Assembly: GCA_041161475.1 (NCBI GenBank)
Contig: JBEAUL010000011.1
Span: 1 to 12,004 of the forward strand
Length of the DNA: 12,004 nucleotides
Source of the DNA: JBEAUL01 sp041161475
GTDB lineage: Bacteria; Pseudomonadota; Gammaproteobacteria; UBA6186; Azoamicaceae
Direction: 5' to 3'
In this document: positions 6,246 to 12,004 of the stretch, piece by piece
How the letters are laid out: each line of letters begins with the position of its first letter
How positions within the stretch are numbered: position 1 is the stretch's first letter
The notes under the pieces: model-generated
What the model was told of the DNA's origin: nothing
The model's input: the letters and a program-made list of their open reading frames with translations, nothing else
Databases searched by the model: none
Program-made: the position numbers and the translations under genes

Positions 6246-6274
6246 ATAGTAGCAATTTTTCCTTGAAATTACAA
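6246..6274 (-). promoter_or_regulatory. sigma70-type promoter for the spc block (Pspc)
   Basis: On the minus strand TTGTAA (6274-6269) is followed after exactly 17 bases by TACTAT (6251-6246). The bases TGC directly before TACTAT give the extended -10 motif TGn. Each box matches the E. coli consensus at 4 of 6 bases. Transcription would start near base 6239, about 155 bases before rplN. E. coli has its spc promoter in the same rpsQ-rplN gap, which supports the call. Read-through from the S10 block is also likely. Confidence 0.68.
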
Positions 6275-6300
6275 GCACAGAAGCACAATGGCTACTGCTA

Positions 6301-6576
6301 TTACGCTTCCTGCGCTACTTTAGAAGACAGAATTTCGACTAAAGTCCATGCTTTTGTTTTTGAAAAAGGTGCACATTCTTTAAAACGCACCAGATCACCT
6401 TCTTGGCACGCATTTGCTTCATCATGCACATAGTATTTAGTGGACTTGCTTACTGTTTTTCCACCAAATTTAGGATGACGCTGCTTACGGCTAACCTTCA
6501 CAACAGCTGTCTTATCCATCTTCACACTTGTTACCAAGCCTTCTATTAATTTTTGCGTTTTATTCACCACTGTCAT
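6301..6576 (-). CDS. rpsQ: 30S ribosomal protein S17
   Basis: S17 is a primary 16S rRNA binder with an OB fold at the 5' domain. The 91-residue product shows LIEGLVTSVKMDKTAVVKVSR near the N-terminus (read as LIEGLVTSVKMDKTAVV plus KVSR), the signature KSTKYYVHDEANACQEGD and CAPFSKTKAWTLVEIL. Compared with E. coli, one extra Gly appears in HPKFGGKTV. The ATG at 6576 overlaps the rpmC stop by 4 bases (ATGA), an arrangement typical of coupled translation. It is the last gene of the S10 block, before the 218-base gap. Confidence 0.98.
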   Translation of the reverse strand: MTVVNKTQKLIEGLVTSVKMDKTAVVKVSRKQRHPKFGGKTVSKSTKYYVHDEANACQEGDLVRFKECAPFSKTKAWTLVEILSSKVAQEA

Positions 6577-6788
6577 GCTACACTCTCTTTACTCTTTGCT
6601 TCTGACAAAATAGTCTTAAGACGGGCGATATCTCGACGTACTTGCATAAGACGACTTTTGTTTTTTAATTCACCGCTGGCTTTTTGTAGTTTTAGCTTAA
6701 ACTGCTCTCTACACAAAGAGTTCATCTCTGCATTTAATTCAACCCCAGTTTTGGCTCGACATTCTGAAATCCAGTTTTTTTTCTTCAT
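6573..6788 (-). CDS. rpmC: 50S ribosomal protein L29
   Basis: L29 sits at the peptide tunnel exit next to L23. The 71-residue product is a two-helix hairpin with ELNAEMNSLCREQFKLKLQ and QVRRDIARLKTILSE, both diagnostic. The start is uncertain: ATG 6788 (MKKKNWIS) is chosen because its N-terminus comes closest to the family length (63 in E. coli); an in-frame GTG at 6794 would overlap the rplP stop by 4 bases and is 5 bases after a GAG. SD sequence is weak for both, so coupling to rplP is likely. The gene overlaps rpsQ by 4 bases. Confidence 0.95.
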   Translation of the reverse strand: MKKKNWISECRAKTGVELNAEMNSLCREQFKLKLQKASGELKNKSRLMQVRRDIARLKTILSEAKSKESVA

Positions 6789-6790
6789 GA

Positions 6791-7204
6791 TCACATCAAC
6801 TCGCGTTCTAAAAATTCTGTTTGTACGGGCAATTTTGCTGCAGCTAGACGAAAAGCTTCTTTCGCAATATCCGGTGTTACACCTTCTATTTCAAACATCA
6901 CACGACCTGGTTGAACCAAAGCAACCCAATATTCAACATTACCTTTACCACTTCCTTGACGGACTTCTAAAGGTTTTAAGGTAATTGGCTTATCTGGAAA
7001 AATACGGATCCAAATTTTACCGCCACGCTTGATATAACGACTGACTGCACGTCGGGCCGCTTCTATTTGTCTGGCCGTAATTCTACCATGAGCCATTGCT
7101 TTTAAGCCAAATTCACCAAAGCTGACACGGTTACCTCGGGTTGCAACCCCTCGGTTGTGTCCCTTCATCTGTTTTCTAAATTTTGTCTTTTTAGGTTGTA
7201 ACAT
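6791..7204 (-). CDS. rplP: 50S ribosomal protein L16
   Basis: L16 organises the A-site side of the 50S and reaches towards the peptidyl transferase centre. The 137-residue product starts MLQPKKTKFRKQMKGHNRG as in E. coli and carries ARQIEAARRA, KIWIRIFPDKPIT, GKGNVEYWVALVQPG and AKEAFRLAAAKLP. The loop at 82-87 reads RQGSGK. Arg82 corresponds to Arg81 of E. coli, the known hydroxylation site of RoxA (YcfD), but the Met after it is Gln here. AGGGG lies upstream of ATG 7204, with a 24-base gap after rpsC. Confidence 0.98.
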   Translation of the reverse strand: MLQPKKTKFRKQMKGHNRGVATRGNRVSFGEFGLKAMAHGRITARQIEAARRAVSRYIKRGGKIWIRIFPDKPITLKPLEVRQGSGKGNVEYWVALVQPGRVMFEIEGVTPDIAKEAFRLAAAKLPVQTEFLERELM

Positions 7205-7228
7205 GATACCTAACCCCTAGTCCTAAAA

Positions 7229-7906
7229 TTATACGGCTTCTTGCTGACTGACGGCTGCATCGGTTTTTTCGATTACTTCGCCTTTGAAGATCCAAACCTT
7301 CACACCAATAATACCGTAGGTTGTCTTAGCCGTTGCCGTCGCATAGTCAATATTGGCTCTGAATGTATGCAAAGGCACCCGTCCTTCTCGGCACATTTCA
7401 GAACGCGCAATTTCTGCGCCACCCAAGCGACCGGATACACACACTTTGATACCCTTTGCACCAACGCGCATGGCCGATTGCACAGCACGCTTCATGGCAC
7501 GACGAAACATCACACGTCTTTCTAACTGTTGCGCAATACTTCTAGCAACCAACAAAGCTTCTAACTCTGGCTTACGTATCTCTTCGATATTGATATGTAC
7601 TGGCATACCCATTAAAACGGTAAGTTCGGCTTTCAATTTTTCAATTTCTTCACCTTTTTTACCGATCAAAACACCTGGCTTAGCCGCTTTTAACAGCACG
7701 CGCATTGTGCGACCTGTGCGTTCAATAATTGCTTCTACTACCCCTGCCGCTTCTGGCATGCGTTTTAGAATATGTGCTCTGGCCAACATATCTCCACGTA
7801 AGATACTTGAGAAAGACTTACCGCCTTCTGGAATCCATACGGCTTTTGGTTTAAGTATGCCACCGATTCCAAGACGTATGCCTGTTGGATTAACTTTATG
7901 TCCCAT
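7229..7906 (-). CDS. rpsC: 30S ribosomal protein S3
   Basis: S3 lines the mRNA entry channel on the 30S and contributes to the ribosomal helicase. The 225-residue product starts MGHKVNPTGIRLGI. A type II KH domain includes PGVLIGKKGEEIEKL (77-91) with the GKKG loop at 82-85. The basic segment LERRVMFRRAMKRA (128-141) holds the arginines and lysine linked to helicase activity in E. coli, and the C-terminal domain has SGRLGGAEIARSE, REGRVPLHTFRANIDY and GIIGVKVWIFKGE. The tail (IEKTDAAVSQQEAV) is variable, as usual. ATG 7906 follows an AAGGGG stretch; the gap to rplV is 21 bases. Confidence 0.99.
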   Translation of the reverse strand: MGHKVNPTGIRLGIGGILKPKAVWIPEGGKSFSSILRGDMLARAHILKRMPEAAGVVEAIIERTGRTMRVLLKAAKPGVLIGKKGEEIEKLKAELTVLMGMPVHINIEEIRKPELEALLVARSIAQQLERRVMFRRAMKRAVQSAMRVGAKGIKVCVSGRLGGAEIARSEMCREGRVPLHTFRANIDYATATAKTTYGIIGVKVWIFKGEVIEKTDAAVSQQEAV

Positions 7907-7927
7907 GAAAAATGCCCCTTGCTCGCC

Positions 7928-8260
7928 TTATTCAGCCACGACAATCGTGATATGACAATTTTGTTTAATAATACGGTTACCGCGCCCTTTTGCTCGAGCC
8001 ATAAACCGTTTTAAGCTTGACGCTTCGTCTACAAAAATCTTCCGAACCACCAATGCATCGATGTCTAAACCATGATTGTGTTCTGCATTAGCAATAGCCG
8101 ACCGTAACAATTTTTTCACCAAATGCGCGGATTTTTTCGTACTGAAGGTTAACGCATTTAAGGCTTTATTAACAGGCAGCCCTCGGATCAAATTTGCGAC
8201 AAGTCGTGTTTTCTGAGCCGAAACTCGCGCATTTTTTAATTGAGCACACGCTTCTTGCAT
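7928..8260 (-). CDS. rplV: 50S ribosomal protein L22
   Basis: L22 spans the 50S, and its long beta hairpin lines the narrow part of the peptide tunnel. The open frame allows ATG at 8281, 8266 and 8260. The last is chosen because AGAGGA sits 6 bases before it and it gives exactly 110 residues, the E. coli length. Core marks are RVSAQKTRLVANLIRG, SAIANAEHNHGLDID and KIFVDE. The hairpin reads SLKRFMARAKGRGNR (82-96): the usual Pro in MPRAKGR is Ala88. The gap to rpsS is 23 bases and to rpsC 21. Confidence 0.97.
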   Translation of the reverse strand: MQEACAQLKNARVSAQKTRLVANLIRGLPVNKALNALTFSTKKSAHLVKKLLRSAIANAEHNHGLDIDALVVRKIFVDEASSLKRFMARAKGRGNRIIKQNCHITIVVAE

Positions 8261-8283
8261 AATCATTCCTCTTTCACTCATCT

Positions 8284-8583
8284 TTATTTCTTGTCTTTTT
8301 TCGCTGCAGCTGCTTTAGTAGCCTTATCACCCGAGTGTCCTTTGAAGGTACGGGTAGGCGCAAACTCACCAAGTTTATGACCAACCATATTTTCTGTGAC
8401 CAAAATAGGCACATGTTGACGCCCATTATGTACCGCAATGGTTAAATGTACCATGTCTGGCAAAATCATAGAACGTCTGGACCAAGTTTTAATCGGCTTT
8501 TTTGTTTTAGACAATAAAGCTCTTTTTACATGTTTCAGCAATCCTTTATCAATAAAAGGACCTTTTCTCCGAGAACGTGGCAT
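8284..8583 (-). CDS. rpsS: 30S ribosomal protein S19
   Basis: S19 sits on the 30S head with S13 and contributes to bridges with the 50S. The start is placed at ATG 8583, giving MPRSRRKGPFIDKGLL, the usual family start; the upstream in-frame TTG at 8589 is not needed. The 99 residues contain KTWSRRSMILPDMVHLTIAV near 32-51 and VGHKLGEFAPTRTFKGHSGD near 67-86. The Ala/Lys-rich tail (KATKAAAAKKDKK) is a little longer than in E. coli (92 residues). GAGGG lies 9 bases upstream; the gap after rplB is 37 bases. Confidence 0.98.
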   Translation of the reverse strand: MPRSRRKGPFIDKGLLKHVKRALLSKTKKPIKTWSRRSMILPDMVHLTIAVHNGRQHVPILVTENMVGHKLGEFAPTRTFKGHSGDKATKAAAAKKDKK

Positions 8584-8620
8584 TAGCAAAAACCCTCTAT
8601 AGCTATTTCTTTACTTTATT

Positions 8621-9451
8621 TTATTTAGTACGCTTACGAATAATCATTTTACTCGTCCGCTTTACACGACGCGTTTTCTTCTCTAATTGTCCCCAAGGCG
8701 AACAAGGATGACGTCCACCAGAAGTACGGCCTTCACCACCCCCTAATGGATGGTCAATCGGATTCATTGCAACGCCTCGAACGTGTGGGCGCTTACCCAT
8801 CCAACGCTTTCTACCGGCCTTACCAATTTTTTTCAGGTTATTTTCGCTGTTACCGACTTCACCTATGGTGGCACAACAGTCTAATAACACTTTACGCACT
8901 TCGCCTGACTTTAAACGTAAGGTTGCATGATCGCCTTCTTTAGCCAACAACTGTACGGAACAACCCGCACTTCTTGCCAACTGTGCACCTTTTTTAGGAC
9001 GCATTTCAACACAGTGGATTGTTGCACCAATTGGGATATTCCGAATTGGTAATGCATTCCCTACACTGATAGGGGCGTCTTGTCCGGAAACAACTTGGCT
9101 ACCTACTTTTAGCTCTTTTGGTGCAACCATATAACGGCGCTCACCATCCGCGTACAGCACCAATGCAATATTGGCTGTGCGATTTGGATCGTATTCTAAG
9201 CGTTCAACCACACCAACAATACCGAGCTTATTACGCTTCCAGTCAATCAATCGATAGTGACGCTTATGACCACCACCACGTTGCCAAGCAGTAACACGAC
9301 CTTGTGCGTTACGACCACCTTTGGCACCGGCTTTTTTTGAATTGTTGACTACCAGACCTGCATAAGGCTTACCTTTATGCAACTCAGGGGTAGAGATTTT
9401 AACATAAAATCGACGACCCGGTGACGTCGGTTTTGATTTAATTACGGCCAT
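8621..9451 (-). CDS. rplB: 50S ribosomal protein L2
   Basis: L2 is a primary 23S rRNA binder close to the peptidyl transferase centre and forms an intersubunit bridge. The 276-residue product fits the family (273). Marks are KPTSPGRRFYVK, GGGHKRHYRLIDWKRNK, VVERLEYDPNRTANIALVLY, PIRNIPIGATIH, QLARSAG and RGVAMNPIDHPLGGGEGRT. His234 aligns with the conserved catalytic-centre histidine (His229 of mature E. coli L2), but the second His of the usual DHPHGGGEG is Leu236 (codon TTA at 8746-8744). ATG 9451 has AAGGGTGAG upstream; the gap after rplW is 18 bases. Confidence 0.99.
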   Translation of the reverse strand: MAVIKSKPTSPGRRFYVKISTPELHKGKPYAGLVVNNSKKAGAKGGRNAQGRVTAWQRGGGHKRHYRLIDWKRNKLGIVGVVERLEYDPNRTANIALVLYADGERRYMVAPKELKVGSQVVSGQDAPISVGNALPIRNIPIGATIHCVEMRPKKGAQLARSAGCSVQLLAKEGDHATLRLKSGEVRKVLLDCCATIGEVGNSENNLKKIGKAGRKRWMGKRPHVRGVAMNPIDHPLGGGEGRTSGGRHPCSPWGQLEKKTRRVKRTSKMIIRKRTK

Positions 9452-9469
9452 AATGACTCACCCTTCTCA

Positions 9470-9766
9470 TTATTCAAAATTGGCAACATTGATATCATGG
9501 CCTTCACACAAAGACACGTAGGCTTTGCGACCATCACTTTTGCGCCCTTCAACTTGTTTAAAGCGTTTTGTTTTTCCCTTGTTATTCACTACCTGAACTG
9601 CTTTTACTTTCACAGAGAACAATTTTTCAACCGCTTCTTTAATCGCTGATTTAGTTGCCTCACGGGATACTTTAAAAACAACTTGGTTATGTTTGTCAGA
9701 AACACGAACACTTTTTTCGGTAGTATGTGGGGCTTTAATTACTTGATATAGTTGTAACTGATTCAT
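9470..9766 (-). CDS. rplW: 50S ribosomal protein L23
   Basis: L23 lies at the tunnel exit and docks trigger factor and the signal recognition particle. The 98-residue product has APHTTEKS at 12-19, where Glu17 matches the trigger-factor-binding Glu18 of E. coli, then VVFKVSREATKSAIKEAVEKLF and KGKTKRFKQVEGRKSDGRKAYV in part, ending in a short tail. Where E. coli has GRRSDWKKAYV this reads GRKSDGRKAYV. ATG 9766 overlaps the rplD stop by 4 bases (ATGA), with GAGGAG in the rplD end as ribosome site, indicating coupled translation. Confidence 0.98.
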   Translation of the reverse strand: MNQLQLYQVIKAPHTTEKSVRVSDKHNQVVFKVSREATKSAIKEAVEKLFSVKVKAVQVVNNKGKTKRFKQVEGRKSDGRKAYVSLCEGHDINVANFE

Positions 9767-10377
9767 CCCAACATCTCCTCAAATTGTCGAACAGCGCCTA
9801 GGGTCATCAGCACCTTTTCATGTTTAATTAAGCTGACCGGATCTACATTTGTTACTTGTCGAACATCTACCTTTGGTACGTTTCGAGAAGAGAGATACAA
9901 ATTTGCGTCCCAATCTGTCGTTACGATTAAAGCTTCCGTTAAACCATAGGAACCCAATTGTTTCAACAACTCTTTGGTTTTTGGCTCAGCACAAACCAAT
10001 TGTTCAACCACAATCAATCGTTCTTGACGTACTAGCTCAGACAAAATAGCACACATGGCACCACGGTACATCTTTTTATTTACTTTTTGACTGCAATCTC
10101 TGTTTTGAGCCGCAAAAACTTTACCACCGCCTTTCCATAGAGGGCTACGAATAGTCCCTGCTCTGGCACGACCTGTACCTTTTTGCTTCCAAGGCTTTCT
10201 TCCGCCACCACTGACTTCTGAGCGTGTTTTTTGCCCAACGGTACGAACACGATCGCTTAAATAAGCATTCACAACTTGATGTATCAATGCTTCGTTAAAC
10301 TCACGACCAAATGTGACAGGAGAAACTTCTATGTCTTTTTGTTCAAGCCCATTTGATTCACGCAATGCAAGTTTCAT
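9763..10377 (-). CDS. rplD: 50S ribosomal protein L4
   Basis: L4 binds 23S rRNA and its long loop lines the peptide tunnel; in E. coli it also represses the S10 operon. The start is set at ATG 10377 (MKLALRESN), aligning with MELVLKDAQ of E. coli and 8 bases after AGGAG; the adjacent ATG 10380 is equally possible. The frame also extends to a TTG at 10395 that overlaps the rplC stop, which is unlikely to be used. The 204 residues include TFGREFNEALIHQ, the loop with KPWKQKGTGRARAGTIRSP (61-79), SQKVNKKMYRGAM, and the end FEEMLG. Lys66 corresponds to Lys63 of E. coli, a macrolide-resistance site. Confidence 0.97.
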   Translation of the reverse strand: MKLALRESNGLEQKDIEVSPVTFGREFNEALIHQVVNAYLSDRVRTVGQKTRSEVSGGGRKPWKQKGTGRARAGTIRSPLWKGGGKVFAAQNRDCSQKVNKKMYRGAMCAILSELVRQERLIVVEQLVCAEPKTKELLKQLGSYGLTEALIVTTDWDANLYLSSRNVPKVDVRQVTNVDPVSLIKHEKVLMTLGAVRQFEEMLG

Positions 10378-10391
10378 CATATAATCTCCTA

Positions 10392-11054
10392 TCAAGCAGC
10401 CGCAGTATGATCAGTTGCTTTCACTGCTGGGCTAATGATGACAGCTTGACCAGGAGCGCCTGGCAATGCACCTTTTACTAACAGCACATTTAAATCTGTG
10501 TCAACTTTCACCACTTCTAAATTTTGAACTGTCACACGGGTATTTCCCCATTGACCAGCCATCTTCTTACCTTTAAACACACGACCTGGTGATTGATTTT
10601 GTCCAATCGAACCTGGCGCATTGTGTGATAAAGAGTTACCGTGAGAAGCACGCTGAGAGCTAAAGTTATGACGACGAATAACCCCTGAAAAACCATGCCC
10701 TTTGCTGGTTGCAGTAGCGTCTACTTTATCGCCTGCTTTAAAAAGCTCTATACCAAAAGAATCACCCACTTTGAAGTTTTCAGCTTGTGCTTCTGTAATT
10801 CTGAATTCACATAAACGTGAACCTAACTCTACACCGGCTTTTTGATAATGACCTTTAACTGCTTTAGTGACCTTGTGTGCTTTACGGGGTGTTCCTGTTG
10901 AAACCTGAACCGCAAAATACCCATTTTTTTCTTGAGTATGAATACTCGTCACATAATGTTTGTCTATTTTTATAACGGTAACCGGTAAAAAATCACCATT
11001 TTCATTAGAAAATCTGGTCATTCCGCACTTGCTACCTATCAGTCCCACTGGCAT
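10392..11054 (-). CDS. rplC: 50S ribosomal protein L3
   Basis: L3 is an assembly initiator of the 50S whose extended loop reaches near the peptidyl transferase centre. The 220-residue product (209 in E. coli) begins MPVGLIGSKCGMTRFSNENG and carries SLSHNAPGSIGQNQSPGRVF (141-160). Gln154 aligns with Gln150, methylated by PrmB in E. coli. KGKKMAGQWGNTRVTVQNLEV follows at 161-181, read as KMAGQWGN where E. coli has KMAGQMGN. The tail ATDHTAAA is extra. TAAGGGG, overlapping the rpsJ stop, serves ATG 11054; the gap after rpsJ is 12 bases. Confidence 0.98.
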   Translation of the reverse strand: MPVGLIGSKCGMTRFSNENGDFLPVTVIKIDKHYVTSIHTQEKNGYFAVQVSTGTPRKAHKVTKAVKGHYQKAGVELGSRLCEFRITEAQAENFKVGDSFGIELFKAGDKVDATATSKGHGFSGVIRRHNFSSQRASHGNSLSHNAPGSIGQNQSPGRVFKGKKMAGQWGNTRVTVQNLEVVKVDTDLNVLLVKGALPGAPGQAVIISPAVKATDHTAAA

Positions 11055-11066
11055 CTGATTTACCCC

Positions 11067-11378
11067 TTAACTGACCGCTATCTGTACATCAACCCCGGCA
11101 GCAAGATCGAGTTTCATCAACGCGTCCACTGTTTTATCCGTTGGTTCAGCAATAATTACGAGACGCTTATGTGTCCGCATTTCATATTGATCTCGTGCAT
11201 TTTTATCCACGTGAGGTGATATGAGTACGGTGAAGCGTTCCATTCTGGTTGGTAAAGGAACAGGCCCACGCACTTGTGCGCCTGTTCTCTTAGCCGTATC
11301 AACAATTTCTTTCGCTGACTTATCGATTAATTTGTGATCAAACGATTTTAAGCGAATTTTAATAATTTGCTTTTCCAC
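11067..11378 (-). CDS. rpsJ: 30S ribosomal protein S10 (NusE)
   Basis: S10 is a 30S head protein and, as NusE, pairs with NusB in transcription antitermination. The 103-residue product matches the family: IRLKSFDHKLIDKSAKEIV, GAQVRGPVPLPTRMERFTVL and RTHKRLV (68-74) are diagnostic. The start codon is GTG (11378-11376), 6 bases after a GGAG formed by the last codons of tuf. Only 3 bases separate it from the tuf stop, so it must be read mainly on the tuf transcript, probably with coupled translation. No separate S10 promoter or leader fits. Confidence 0.98.
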   Translation of the reverse strand: MEKQIIKIRLKSFDHKLIDKSAKEIVDTAKRTGAQVRGPVPLPTRMERFTVLISPHVDKNARDQYEMRTHKRLVIIAEPTDKTVDALMKLDLAAGVDVQIAVS

Positions 11379-11381
11379 AAT

Positions 11382-12004
11382 TTACTCCAGGACTTTAGAG
11401 ACAACACCAGCACCAACAGTTCTACCACCTTCACGGATAGCAAAACGCAAGCCTTCTTCCATTGCAATTGGGGCAATGAGTTGTACTGTCATTTTGATAT
11501 TATCCCCTGGCATAATCATCTCTACCCCTTCTGGTAGGAAAACTTCGCCGGTTACGTCAGTTGTTCTGAAGTAAAACTGAGGACGGTATCCTTTGAAGAA
11601 TGGGGTATGACGGCCACCTTCTTCTTTGGTTAATACATAAATTTCTGCTTCGAACTTGGTGTGAGGCGTAATACTGCCTGGCTTTGCCAAGACTTGACCA
11701 CGCTGAATCTCTTCACGCTTTGTTCCTCTTAACAAGACCCCTACGTTATCGCCCGCTTGACCTTGGTCGAGCAATTTACGGAACATTTCTACACCGGTAC
11801 AAGTTGTTTTGGCGCTTGGGGTAATACCCACGATTTCAACTTCTTCACCCACTTTGATGATACCGCGCTCTACACGGCCAGTGACCACTGTACCACGACC
11901 AGAGATAGAGAAAACGTCTTCAATTGGTAACAAGAAGGGCTGATCGACTGCACGTTCTGGAATAGGGAAATATTCATCCATTGCAGCAACAAGTTTCAAC
12001 ACAG
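11382..12004 (-). CDS. tuf: elongation factor Tu, C-terminal half, cut by window edge
   Basis: EF-Tu carries aminoacyl-tRNA to the ribosomal A site as a GTP complex. The visible 206 residues cover the end of the G domain linker and domains II and III: FLLPIEDVFSISGRGTVVTG and RVERGIIKVGEEVEIVGI mark domain II, GGRHTPFFKGYRPQFYFRT and FAIREGGRTVGAGVVSKVLE mark domain III. The frame is open to the window end, so the GTG at 12002 is an internal Val codon, not a start, and the GTP-binding half lies outside. Which tuf copy this is (str-operon or second copy) follows from its place before rpsJ. The stop TAA is 3 bases before rpsJ. Confidence 0.98.
   Translation of the reverse strand, partial: VLKLVAAMDEYFPIPERAVDQPFLLPIEDVFSISGRGTVVTGRVERGIIKVGEEVEIVGITPSAKTTCTGVEMFRKLLDQGQAGDNVGVLLRGTKREEIQRGQVLAKPGSITPHTKFEAEIYVLTKEEGGRHTPFFKGYRPQFYFRTTDVTGEVFLPEGVEMIMPGDNIKMTVQLIAPIAMEEGLRFAIREGGRTVGAGVVSKVLE

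Larger units (their letters stand above)
6083..6300 (-). other. 218-base non-coding gap between rpsQ and rplN (spc promoter and leader)
   Basis: This is the only gap over 90 bases in the window. It holds a sigma70-type promoter near the rpsQ end, then a leader of about 155 bases with at least three possible hairpins (6207-6245, 6148-6171, 6102-6124) and the rplN ribosome site. No stem followed by a T-run is seen on the transcribed strand, so nothing resembles an intrinsic terminator for the S10 block. A 12-codon frame starting inside the -10 box has no good ribosome site and is not called. Confidence 0.75.

Noticed and set aside
6083..6300. Intrinsic terminator at the end of the S10 block
   Set aside because: Several stems exist, but none is followed by a T-run on the transcribed strand, so read-through or another mechanism is more likely.
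6553..6984. 143-codon plus-strand open frame
   Set aside because: It is antisense to the rpsQ start, rpmC and much of rplP, with no recognisable domain; the minus-strand proteins are certain.
7353..7955. 200-codon plus-strand open frame
   Set aside because: It lies antisense to rpsC and reaches into the 3' end of rplV, both unmistakable genes. Its product resembles no family I know and is best explained as a shadow frame.
1..12004. Inserted cargo, mobile element, CRISPR array or tRNA within the cluster
   Set aside because: Coding sequence is almost continuous, the gene order is canonical, and the two longer gaps hold no repeat array, transposase remnant or cloverleaf.

Overview
The window is a stretch of the bacterial ribosomal-protein supercluster. 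Every gene lies on the minus strand, so transcription runs from the right edge (base 12004) to the left edge (base 1). Gene order in the direction of transcription is tuf (3' part) - rpsJ - rplC - rplD - rplW - rplB - rpsS - rplV - rpsC - rplP - rpmC - rpsQ, then a 218-base non-coding gap, then rplN - rplX - rplE - rpsN - rpsH - rplF - rplR - rpsE - rpmD - rplO - secY, an 88-base gap, then rpmJ - rpsM and probably the first codons of rpsK. This is the classical str / S10 / spc / alpha order with nothing missing and nothing inserted. No mobile element, CRISPR array, tRNA, rRNA or plus-strand gene is supported.

The proteins look gammaproteobacterial. EF-Tu, SecY, S3, L14 and L16 align closely by eye with the Escherichia coli versions, S14 is the long zinc-free form, L30 is present, and L36 is the zinc-binding form. 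The DNA is A+T-rich, and several proteins carry substitutions at normally conserved sites, as in slow-growing or host-associated gammaproteobacteria (for example Legionellales-like lineages). That placement is an inference from sequence flavour only; a phylogeny of the concatenated proteins would settle it.

Right third (about 6300-12004): the end of tuf runs into the S10 block. tuf and rpsJ are only 3 bases apart, so there is no room for the separate promoter and L4-sensing leader known from E. coli. Most junctions are tight: 4-base overlaps at rplD/rplW and rpmC/rpsQ, and gaps of 2-37 bases elsewhere. Gap 6083-6300: a good sigma70-type promoter with an extended -10 box lies just after rpsQ, followed by a leader of roughly 155 bases with several possible hairpins, one of them directly upstream of the rplN ribosome binding site. 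No intrinsic terminator is visible. Middle (about 590-6082): the spc block, rplN through secY, with an 8-base rpsE/rpmD overlap. Left end: an imperfectly understood hairpin after secY, then the 37-residue rpmJ and rpsM.

The products work together: the S and L proteins are co-produced for 30S and 50S assembly, EF-Tu delivers aminoacyl-tRNA, and SecY forms the membrane channel that receives secretory and membrane proteins from the ribosome. I found no previously undescribed system here. The observations worth checking concern regulation (the fused tuf-rpsJ junction, the spc promoter and leader) and unusual residues in L24, L2, L16, L22 and L6. Several starts were set inside a longer open frame using Shine-Dalgarno (SD) position and family alignment: rplV, rpsS, rplD, rpmD and rpmC.
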